Source: Bacillota bacterium
GTDB lineage: Bacteria > Bacillota > Sulfobacillia > Thermaerobacterales > RSA17
NCBI GenBank assembly: GCA_017577485.1
Contig: PKRI01000009.1
Coordinates: forward strand, 1-52,472
Length of the DNA: 52,472 nucleotides
Direction of reading: 5' to 3'
Made by a program: the position numbers and the translations under genes. A model generated the notes under the pieces. The model was not told the origin of the DNA and searched no databases. It saw only the letters and a list, made by a program, of their open reading frames with translations. How positions within the stretch are numbered: position 1 is the first letter of the stretch; each line of letters opens with the position of its first letter. Positions 8,612 to 16,060 of the stretch are shown here, in pieces.

Positions 8612-9186
8612 GTTACCGAACCTCCCCTGCTGGTTGTCGCTGCCCGGGGCCATGCCGGCAGGTCCAGGGGAGGCCGGGCTCCCTCGTGCCCCACCAGCCG
8701 TGCCGCGCAGGCATTGGCGTAGGCCGCCGCCTCCACAGGACCGGCTCCCTCCAGCCAGGCATGGACGAAGGCTGCGGCAAACAGGTCGCCGGCCCCGGTG
8801 CTGTCCACCACCCGGGCCGGCCGGGCCGGGGCCACCGCTTCCGGTTCCCGGCCCTGACGGGCCACCAGGGCTCCTTCCTCGCCCAGCGTGACCACCACCA
8901 GCGGCCAGCGGCTCGCCAGCCCGGCGGCCGCCTGCCGCACGTCGCCCGCCGGGTGACCATCCCGGAAGCCGGCCAGCCACAGCGCCGCGGCGGCGTTGGG
9001 CAGCAGCCGGCGGGCCGTGGGACGCGACCCCGGCGAGGCGAAGGCGTACCCCGTCAGAATCAGGTGCGCGACATCCTCCCACAGGTCCTGCCAGACCAGG
9101 ACGGTGCCGGTGGGCCGCCACCTGGGCCGCCACCCCAGTGGCCACCCTACCCCGGATCCCCTGCACGGCGTCCAGCATGGCGTTCA
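8608..9186 (-). pseudogene. PfkB/ribokinase-family sugar kinase, C-terminal remnant
   Basis: The frame reads a typical PfkB C-terminal half: LPNAAAALWLAGF (the PNxxE-like block, here without the Glu), WPLVVVTLGEEGALV and the catalytic DSTGAGDLFAAAF motif with its general-base Asp. The N-terminal half with the substrate-binding GG motifs is missing. The frame runs into a stop near 9184, and the first ordinary start codon (GTG at 8940) would give only 110 residues. The stop overlaps the amidohydrolase ATG (ATGA), so it was once coupled to that gene. Because psuG lies nearby it could be an old pseudouridine kinase, but the sequence does not prove this. Confidence 0.75.
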
Positions 9187-9187
9187 T
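9137..9187 (-). pseudogene. Remnant copy of an M20 amidohydrolase 5' end
   Basis: ATG 9187 opens MNAMLDAVQGIRGRV, which lines up with MSAILDAVQEIAGDV, the start of the intact amidohydrolase at 8611. The first 30 or so nucleotides differ at only a few positions and a good GGGAGG site lies six bases before the ATG. After about 15 codons the similarity ends and the sequence passes into the kinase remnant. It therefore looks like the stump of a second amidohydrolase gene, or a duplicated start, left by deletion. Confidence 0.55.
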
Positions 9188-9241
9188 GGCCACCCTCCCG
9201 GTCCTCGCTGGCTAGGATGTAGGACCCGCGGGTCGCCGGGC

Positions 9242-10912
9242 TTACACGTGGTGCCGCGGGATTACCCGGTGCCAGGTCCGGCTGAAGACCCTGACGTCGC
9301 CTTCGTACGCATCGACCGTGTTGGTCACGATAAAGTTGTCGCGGTCGCTGGTCATGACGCTGAAGGTTTCCACCCGCACCGACCAGTCGTCGCGCTGCAG
9401 CGAAACCTGGCGGGTACTCGTTACCCGGGCCGTCAGCGGATTTCCTTCGCGGATCTCGAAGCGATCCTCGTTCACCCATTCCCACTCGAGGCCGTCTTCC
9501 ACCAGGCGGGTGCGGCCCTCATCATTGATGCGCCGGATCTCCAGGGTACCGTCCGGCAGCACCGTACGGGTCTCCAGGGTCTGGCGGCCGGTCCGCACCA
9601 CCACGTGGTCCACAGGGTGGGAATTTTCGGGCTCGGCGAAGGGAGCAAGGGTCTCATCCAGGGGGCTTGGCGGGCGGACCGGCAGCAGCAGGCGGCTGCC
9701 TGTCCCCGCATGCACGCCCAGCGTCACCGGCACCGGCGAGGGCCAGGCGTGGGGCCAGTAGGTGGGCGAAACGGCCACCCGGAGCCGGTGCCCCTGGGGC
9801 ACCCTGTAGGCCACCCCGTTGAGCCGCACGCGAATCGTGACCACTTGGCCCGTCGGCATCGGCTGCGGGTGCTCGTGACCGTCCCGGTGGGTCAGGTTCA
9901 GTAGGCCCCGCGTGATCAGGCGGGACGACCCGTCCGGAGCCACGTCGCACAGGCGCACCGCCAGCAGGGCATTCGGCTGGTCTACGTCGACGGCCAGTTC
10001 CACCTCGGGAAAACCCAGCATCTCCAGGGGCTCGGCCAGAGGCTCCGATGTGAAGCACAGGGAGCGCCCGTCCTCGGCCCTCTGGTCGGGCGGGAGGTCG
10101 GCTGGGGCGCCGAAGGAACACCAAGCGCCAGCGTCCTGGCCGGTGGTCTGGAGCCCCACGAACTGCAACCGGGCCGGAGTCCCCGGCTCGGAAGCCAGGG
10201 TGCCGTCACCGAGGTAGTACACCCGCTCCTGGATGCGGCCGGACGGCCACACTTCCTCGGCCACCCAACGGCCGGGCCAGGCCTCGCGGTCCACCTGGGG
10301 CGGCACGCTGTCCAGCATCCACACCCGGAACATGGGCTCGTCCATGATGCCGGTGTCAATGCCCTTCAACCAATAATCCCACCAGCGCAGGCACTCCTGG
10401 AGAAAACCGATGGTGGGGCCCGGCCTGGACTCGTCGGGGAACTGGTGGCTCCAGGGCCCGATCAAGCCCTTCCTCGGCGACTTCAGCCCGGCCAGCAGGC
10501 GGAATACGGCGTTGCTGTACGCGTCGGCCCACCCCCCGATGGCGTAGACCGGGCAGGTGATGGCCCCAAAGTCCTCACAAACCGACCCGTGTTTCCAAAA
10601 ATCGTCACGGGTTTGATGGGTCAGCCAGTCCTCGACCCAGGGCTTCATGCCCTGCAGCCGGTGCAGCCACATCTCCCGCCACCGCTCGCCTACCACGGCC
10701 GGGTCCGGTGGCAGGGCGTTGTGGGCCAACATCACCGAAGCCCACGGCTGCATCTCGATACCCAGGACACATCCGCCCATGTAGTGCACGTCGTCGGCGT
10801 AGCGGTCGTCGGTGAAGTAGAGGGTGATGACCGCCTTCAGCGCCCGGGGCCGGCGGGCGGCGATCTGCAGGCCGTTGAAGCCGCCCCACGACTTGCCGAA
10901 CAGCCCCGGCCA
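9242..10912 (-). pseudogene. CocE/NonD-type alpha/beta hydrolase (X-Pro dipeptidyl-peptidase family), 5'-truncated
   Basis: The frame gives a long stretch of a CocE/NonD hydrolase. The nucleophile motif GLFGKSWGGFNG (Ser codon at 10889-10891) is followed by a helical cap, a YAIGGWADAY block (acid region), GLIGPWSHQFPD with the likely catalytic His, and a C-terminal jelly-roll (LRVAVSPTYWPHAWPSP). The first 100-150 residues of the family are missing: upstream of Ser the sequence becomes an oligopeptide-binding protein in another frame. The first ATG after the junction (10789) lies past the nucleophile, so any product would be inactive. The family cleaves esters, amides or X-Pro peptides. Confidence 0.75.
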
Positions 10913-12293
10913 TGTGGGGCCCGAAGTCGCCGCGGGAGTAGTCGGTGTTGACCAGCAGGGCCCGGGTAAAGTTGTCGGGTTCCGGCACGTCGTACCAGCC
11001 GTTGATGCTAAAGCCCAACTGCCGCTCGCCGGTCAGGGCCAGATACTCCGTCCACTCATGCTCCTCGAGCGTGACGTTCACCCCGACCGCCTGCAGTTGC
11101 GCCGCCACCGCCTGGGCTACGCCGGCCGGATCCGGGAGGTAGGGCCGCGGCGTGTTGGAGTAGTGCAGCACCAGGTCTAGACCACTGCCGTACCCGGCCT
11201 CGGCCAGAAGCTGCCGCGCCAGGTTCGGATCGTAAGCATAAGGCTCCAGTTCGTCGTTCCAGCAGGCCATGGTTGGGGGATACGGGTTGACGGCACGGAC
11301 GGCCATCCCGCCCCAGAGTTCCTCCACGATGGTGTCGACGTCGACGGCATGGACCAGGGCCTTGCGGACGCGGACGTCCTGGAAGGCAGGCTCCGCCTCG
11401 GGGTTCATGAGGATCCACGAGAAGTTGGCCCCGGCCACCTCGACCAGCTCCAGGTTGGGGTCGGAGCGCACCGTCTCCTGCATTTCGGGCGGCACGGCCA
11501 CCATGACGTCGGCGCTGCCGCTGCGCAGTTCCAGGAGGCGCGTGCCGGCTTCAGGAACGGGCCGGAAGACGATGGTCCTGGCGGGCGGCGGGCCGGCCCA
11601 GTAGTCCTCAAAGGCCTCGATGACCACGGTCCCGTCGCTGCGCCACTCCTTCAGCTTGAAGGGCCCGGCGCCCACCGGGTGCTTGCCGAAGTCCTCCCCC
11701 AGTTCCTGCAGGGCCGTCGGGCTGATGATGCCGCCCGAGAAGTAGGCCAGGTGGGTCAGCAGCGGGGCGAAGGGCCGCTTCAGGACGATGCGAACCGTGA
11801 GGTCGTCGACGGCCTCAATCGTTTCGATTTCTCCCCCGAGAAGGTAGTCGAAGTAGGACCAACTGCCGCCGACCTGGTAGTAGGGGTGCTCCGGGTCGAT
11901 AAGTCGCTGGTAGCTGAAGACGACGGCATCGGCGTTAACGGGCGTCCCGTCGTGGAACGTCACGCCTTCCCGCAGGTAGAAGGTCCACTCCAGCCCGTCT
12001 TCGGAAGAGTCCCACGAGTGCGCTAGGCCCGGCTCGACTTCGATACCGTCCAGGCTGTACTTCACCAGGCCTTCGAACAGGTGATAGACCAGCCGGAGGT
12101 CGTCCCCGGACTCGGCGTAGCCAGGATCAAGGGTGTCGAAGGGTGCCGCCTGCACCACGACAATGGCGGCGGCATCCTCTCCCGATGACGTCGACGGCGT
12201 CTGGGACGCATCGCTGGTCTGGCCGGTATTCTGGCTCTGGCCGCAGGCCGCGAGGACCAACAGCGCGCAGGTGACCGCGGCCACGATCTTCAC
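10905..12293 (-). pseudogene. Peptide/nickel-type ABC substrate-binding lipoprotein (SBP_bac_5), 3'-truncated and fused out of frame
   Basis: GTG 12293 opens a lipoprotein signal with lipobox LAAC, a Thr/Ser-rich linker and a family-5 solute-binding domain: DTLDPGYAE, LAHSWDSSEDGLEWTFYLREGVTFHDGTPVNADAVVFS, VGAGPFKL, VRKALVHAVD. After about 460 residues (DYSRGDFGPHMAG, near 10910) homology stops and the same frame continues to 10605 as shadow sequence of the CocE hydrolase gene. The C-terminal 70-90 residues of the family are lost, and no permease or ATPase genes follow. The simplest reading is a deletion joining two genes of a former peptide-uptake operon. No clear ribosome-binding site precedes the GTG. 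Confidence 0.75.
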
Positions 12294-12479
12294 CAGCGAG
12301 GTCCGGTACTACATTCTCTGCAACGTCTGCACCCCCAAGGCGTGCTCACCGCGACTCGTGCCGTATTGTGGACCGGTCGGTGGCGCTGAACGACATTTCT
12401 CTATCGTTCCGGCTGCCAATTCTGATCCTTCCCGCGGGAATGAGGTATGAAAGCGGTTCTCGACGTTCAACAACGGCCC
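12294..12479. other. Spacer between the truncated SBP gene and psuG
   Basis: No convincing gene. It contains a perfect 12-base palindrome TTCCCGCGGGAA (12429-12440) that could be an operator for the leftward SBP remnant or part of a psuG terminator. No clear promoter was seen. Confidence 0.35.
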
Positions 12480-13508
12480 TCACAACAGGGCCGGCCCCGT
12501 GCCGGCAAGGGCTACAGCCACCTGGGCCGCCAGGCGGGCGTTGGCTTCCACCAGCGCCGCGTTGGCATCGACGCTGGCGCCGCCGGTGTATTCAGCGAAA
12601 CGGGCCAGCACGAAGGGGGTGGCCGCCTTGCCCCGGATCCCCTGGGCAGCGGCTTCCTCCAGGGCCCGCGCCAGGGCCTCCGCGTGCAGGTGCGGGTCCA
12701 GTTCGAACTCCGGCGGGACCGGCTGCACCAGCACCAGGGCCGACGACAGCCCCGCCGCCTGCAGGGCGGCGAAGGCCGCGGCCACGTCCTCGGGGCGGTC
12801 GGCGCGCCAGTCCAGGGCGTAGCCGCTGTCCCGCAGGTAGAAGGCCGGGAAGCGGTCGGTGCGCCAGCCCATCACCGGGATCGAAAGGGTTTCCATCACT
12901 TCCAGGGTGGCGCCGATGTCCAGGATGGACTTGACCCCGGAGCAGACCACGACGATGGAGGTGCGGGCCAGCACCGGCAGGTCGGCGGATACGTCCCACG
13001 CGGCGGCGGCGGTGTCGGGGTCCTGCGCCGGCGGGCCGGGATTCGCGGGAGGGGCAGCGGGGCCGGCGGCACGGGGCGCCGTACCTGCGCCCCACCGGCC
13101 GCCGGGCATGCCGAACGCACGGTGGACGCCGCCCAGACCGCCGGTGGCGAACACCCGGATGCCGGCGGCGGCCGCCGCGGCGGCCGTGGACGCCACGGTG
13201 GTGGCCCCGCTTCCTCCCCTGGCGGCGGCCAGGGGCAGGTCCCGCAGGCCCAGTTTGGGAAGCCGCCCCGCGGCCACCCGCTCCAGGCCGGCAGCGTCCA
13301 GGCCCACGTGGACACGCCCGTCCAGGAGGGCGATCACCGCCGGCACGGCGCCCTGGCTGCGCACGGCGGCCTCCAGGCGCCGGGCCACCTCCAGGTTGCG
13401 GGGGCGAGGCAGTCCGTGGGCGATCAGGGTGGACTCCAGCGCCACCACCGGCCGCCCGGCGGCCAGCGCTTCGGCCACTTCGGGGTGAACATGGAGCAGG
13501 TCCCGCAT
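12480..13508 (-). CDS. psuG: Pseudouridine-5'-phosphate glycosidase
   Basis: A 342-residue PsuG (IndA-like) enzyme, which splits pseudouridine 5'-phosphate into uracil and ribose 5-phosphate. Family blocks seen: VVALESTLIAHGLPRP (E25), PAVIALLDGRVHVGL, the KLGLRDLP segment with K85, ATGGLGGVHR, and ARTSIVVVCSGVKSILDIGATLE with K193. A Pro/Ala/Gly-rich insert of about 37 residues (133-170) interrupts the loop where other PsuG proteins run directly from GGVHRG to the DISADL strand. Its usual partner, a PfkB-type pseudouridine kinase, is not adjacent. GAGGGGG lies seven bases before the ATG. It is probably last in the leftward carbamate kinase operon. Confidence 0.9.
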   Translation of the reverse strand: MRDLLHVHPEVAEALAAGRPVVALESTLIAHGLPRPRNLEVARRLEAAVRSQGAVPAVIALLDGRVHVGLDAAGLERVAAGRLPKLGLRDLPLAAARGGSGATTVASTAAAAAAAGIRVFATGGLGGVHRAFGMPGGRWGAGTAPRAAGPAAPPANPGPPAQDPDTAAAAWDVSADLPVLARTSIVVVCSGVKSILDIGATLEVMETLSIPVMGWRTDRFPAFYLRDSGYALDWRADRPEDVAAAFAALQAAGLSSALVLVQPVPPEFELDPHLHAEALARALEEAAAQGIRGKAATPFVLARFAEYTGGASVDANAALVEANARLAAQVAVALAGTGPALL

Positions 13509-13575
13509 GGCGCCGCCCCCTCGCCGGCCTGTGTTGTTCGGCGCCGGGGATGAGCGCCCCTACCGGGCGCCGGCG

Positions 13576-14397
13576 CTAGCGGGTGCCGCTGCCGGCGCCG
13601 CCGTGGTGCCCCTCGGCTCCGTTGCGGCGCCCTTCGAACTGCGGCTTGCGCTTGGCCAGGAAGGCGCTGACGCCCTCGCGGAAGTCAGCCTCGTCGATGT
13701 AGTAGGGTTCCTCCGCCCCGTCCGGCCCGGGCAGCCACCGGTCCTGCACGGTACGCACCGAACGCTTGGCGGCCTCGATGGACCGGGGCGAACCTGCCAG
13801 CACCGTGGCCACGTACTCGTCGACGGTGGCCTTCAAGGCGGAGGGCGCCACCAGCCGGGCCACCATGCCCGCACGGGCGGCCTCGGCGGCGCTGAGCTGG
13901 CGGCCGCTGAAAAGCAGGTCGCGGGTGCGGGCAGGACCGATCACCCGCACGAGACGACCGGCGAAGGGCGGTTCCAGCATGATCCCCAGGCGCGCGATGG
14001 GCATGCCGAAGCGAGCCCGCCGCGAGGCGATCTGCACGTCGCAGGCCAGCATCAGTTCCAGGGCCGAGCCCAGCACGTAGCCCTGGACCGACGCCACCAC
14101 CGGCACGGAAATCCGCTCGACGGTGGCGATGGTCAACTCCATGTCGCGGAAGCAGGCCCGGACCTCATCGGTAGACAGGCGGGCGAACTCGGCCAGGTCG
14201 GAGCCGGCGGAGAAGGCGCGGTCCCCCGCGCCCTGCAGGACCACCACGCGCACCGAAGGGTCGGCGTCCAGTTCCAGCAGGATCTCCCGCAGGCGCCGCC
14301 ACATGGACCAGTCGATGGCGTTGTGCACCTCAGGGCGGTTCAGCGTGATCCACGCCGAGCCTTCCCTGCGTTCCACCAGCAGGCGCGGGTCGCTCAC
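13576..14397 (-). CDS. Enoyl-CoA hydratase/isomerase family protein (crotonase fold)
   Basis: A 273-residue crotonase-family protein. LNRPEVHNAIDWSMWRRL and FSAGSDLAEF give the first oxyanion-hole strand; VQGYVLGSALELMLACDVQIAS gives the second, with a Glu in the usual catalytic position. The 30-residue C-terminal tail is Gly/Arg-rich. GTG start with GAGGAG eight bases upstream and only 12 bases after the carbamate kinase stop, so the two are likely cotranscribed. The acyl-CoA substrate is unknown, and a fatty-acyl enzyme between carbamate kinase and psuG is odd. Confidence 0.85.
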   Translation of the reverse strand: MSDPRLLVERREGSAWITLNRPEVHNAIDWSMWRRLREILLELDADPSVRVVVLQGAGDRAFSAGSDLAEFARLSTDEVRACFRDMELTIATVERISVPVVASVQGYVLGSALELMLACDVQIASRRARFGMPIARLGIMLEPPFAGRLVRVIGPARTRDLLFSGRQLSAAEAARAGMVARLVAPSALKATVDEYVATVLAGSPRSIEAAKRSVRTVQDRWLPGPDGAEEPYYIDEADFREGVSAFLAKRKPQFEGRRNGAEGHHGGAGSGTR

Positions 14398-14409
14398 GGT
14401 CGTCGCTCC

Positions 14410-15396
14410 TCAACCCTCACTGCGGACGCGGGTGCCGGCCCGGCCGGCCAGCACCTCGGCAGCGGCATCCAGGGATCCGATGACCCCCAGGCGGCCCGGT
14501 CCGCCCTGGACGAAGCGCAGGACCGCCTCCACCTTGGGACCCATGCTGCCGCCGGCGAACTGGCCGTCGGCCTGGTGGCGCCGCAGTTCCTCGATGCCCA
14601 CCTCGCCCAGGAAGCGCTGGCCGGGCTTGCCGAAGTCCACGGCCACGGCCTCGACGTCGGTGAGGATGAACAGGCCGTCGGCCCCCAGGGCGTCGGCCAG
14701 CAGCGCGGACGCCAGGTCCTTGTCGATGACGGCTTCCGCACCGGCCCAGGCATCGCCGTCCCGGACCACAGGGACGCCGCCGCCCCCGCCGGCCACCACC
14801 ACGAAGCCGGCGTCCAGCAGCGTCCGCACGGCGTCCAGTTCCAGGATGGTACGGGGTTCCGGCGACGCCACCACCCGGCGCCAGCCGCCGCGGGCCGCGT
14901 CATGGCGCATGGTCCAGCCCCGCCGCCGCCCCTCCTCGGCCTGGGCGTCGCTGTAGTAGCGGCCGATGGGCTTTTCGGGGTTGGCGAAGGCGGGATCGCC
15001 GGGGTCCACCTGAACCCGGGTCAGCACGTTGACCACCGGCGGGCCCGACGGGCCGAACGCCGTGGTCAGGGCCTGGGCCAGCAGGTACCCCAGCAGTCCC
15101 TGGCTCTGGGCGCCGCAGGCATCCAGAGGCACCGGCGGTACCTGGTCCGCCGCCAGTTCGTTCTGAAGCAGGATGGCGCCCACCTGGGGCCCGTTGCCGT
15201 GGGTGATGACCACCCGCGCGCGGCCGCTGCCGATGATGCCGGCCAGCACCCGGGCCGTCTCTCGGACGGCGTCCATCTGGTCGGCGTAGGTCCCCCGGGT
15301 GCCGGGGCGCTGGATGGCGTTGCCGCCCAGGGCCACCACCCAGGTGGGGCGGCCGTCGCGGGACCGTGACGCGTCGCCCGCAGCGTCTGCTGCCAT
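14410..15396 (-). CDS. arcC: Carbamate kinase (ArcC/AllK type)
   Basis: A 328-residue carbamate kinase: VVALGGNAIQRPG near the N-terminus, VITHGNGPQVGAILLQNE, PLDACGAQSQGLLGYLL, VVAGGGGGVPVV, the AVIDKDLASALLA nucleotide block and FAGGSMGPKVEAVLRF. It transfers phosphate from carbamoyl phosphate to ADP, giving ATP, ammonia and CO2. No arginine deiminase or ornithine transcarbamylase is present; instead it is divergent from fdrA and the DUF1116 gene, the AllK-with-AllFG arrangement of ureide fermentation. ATG 15396 heads a leftward operon with the crotonase gene and perhaps psuG. A 17-base palindrome lies 108 bases upstream. Confidence 0.92.
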   Translation of the reverse strand: MAADAAGDASRSRDGRPTWVVALGGNAIQRPGTRGTYADQMDAVRETARVLAGIIGSGRARVVITHGNGPQVGAILLQNELAADQVPPVPLDACGAQSQGLLGYLLAQALTTAFGPSGPPVVNVLTRVQVDPGDPAFANPEKPIGRYYSDAQAEEGRRRGWTMRHDAARGGWRRVVASPEPRTILELDAVRTLLDAGFVVVAGGGGGVPVVRDGDAWAGAEAVIDKDLASALLADALGADGLFILTDVEAVAVDFGKPGQRFLGEVGIEELRRHQADGQFAGGSMGPKVEAVLRFVQGGPGRLGVIGSLDAAAEVLAGRAGTRVRSEG

Positions 15397-15503
15397 GACG
15401 TCAGCCCTCCTCGACCAGTGCGGCGCTGGGGATGCCGCCCGCTCCCCGCAGGCTCAGGCGAGATCCCTGGGCGCCGACTTCACCGCCGCCGCAGGGGTGT
15501 CCT

Positions 15504-15520
15504 TTGTTGGATACCAACAA
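15504..15520. promoter_or_regulatory. Operator-like palindrome upstream of carbamate kinase
   Basis: TTGTTGG-ATA-CCAACAA is a perfect inverted repeat with 7-base arms in an AT-richer island of this GC-rich spacer. On the minus strand a perfect -35 hexamer TTGACA (15545-15550) lies just upstream, although no good -10 is correctly spaced. GntR, IclR and PucR regulators use TTGG/CCAA half-sites, so control of arcC by the nearby PucR or an unlinked regulator is plausible. Confidence 0.5.
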
Positions 15521-15975
15521 TAGAAGTGCCATTTTCCCTGGGAGTGTCAACATAGCAGGTACCGGGGACCGGGCCGCCCTGCCTCCGGCGCCCGGGGCAT
15601 CGGGCTGCCAGGCCCGGCATGCCGGAGGCCCGGGACCGCGGGGACAAGATCAGCCCTATTTCGGGCGGCCGCGGGCCTGCGCGGAAAAGGAGGCCCGAAA
15701 TCAAACCTGGGAGTTGACGGAAAGCCCGCACACCGGGGCCAGGCGACATAACTATGCCTGAAACGCCACCTGGTTCGGCCGAAGGGGCCCCGTGCCCCCG
15801 AAATAGGTGTCAAGATCGAACCAACCTGGGATAGGCGCCCAGTCGGGCCAACGGCCGCCTGCCGGCCGGAACCCGAGCCGCCGGCGCACGCGTGTCCCCC
15901 GCCCCGCGCGCAGCAGCCGCCGCGCCGCCGCTGCCCCGCTCCCGCCCCGTGCGCCGCAGGATAACCCAACCAACA

Positions 15976-16012
15976 CCAAAGGTTTGGCCGTTAAGTTATG
16001 GTCATGCCATAA
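15976..16012 (+). promoter_or_regulatory. Two palindromes at the putative fdrA promoter
   Basis: CCAAA-GG-TTTGG (15976-15987) and TTATGG-N5-CCATAA (15996-16012) are perfect inverted repeats directly before the fdrA operon. A possible promoter overlaps them: TTGGCC (15984-15989), 18 bases, CATAAA (16008-16013). Binding at either palindrome would cover the -35 or -10. Just upstream is TAACCCAAC (15962-15970), the complement of GTTGGGTTA, which recalls the TTGGTTAA core of Bacillus PucR boxes. Confidence 0.5.
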
Positions 16013-16060
16013 AGGGACGGGCATCCGGGTCCCGTAACGACCTTGTGGGAGGGATGCAGC

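Larger units (their letters stand above)
15397..16060. other. 664-bp divergent spacer between arcC and fdrA, with repeated motifs
   Basis: No supportable protein gene. An exact 9-mer CCTGGGAGT occurs at 15537 and 15706, with CCTGGGAT at 15825. TATTTCGGG-type cores occur on plus near 15656 and on minus near 15694-15702 and 15798-15806; the first two form a 9-base inverted repeat. TTGAC sequences stand beside several of these. The segment 15841-15960 is almost pure G+C and shows nothing. Two palindromes near 15976 and 15996 are listed separately. The spacer could carry divergent promoters plus a structured leader, but I recognise no known riboswitch. Confidence 0.45.

Noticed and set aside
7448..9193. 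Amidohydrolase frame extended to 9193 as a 581-residue protein
   Set aside because: The added 190 residues are Arg/Gly/Pro-rich noise overlying a PfkB remnant in another frame. ATG 8611 has a strong ribosome site and begins the normal family length.
15397..16060. Small protein genes or a known riboswitch in the spacer
   Set aside because: The open frames here lack ribosome sites and sensible composition, and I could not match guanidine, purine or xanthine aptamer cores by eye.
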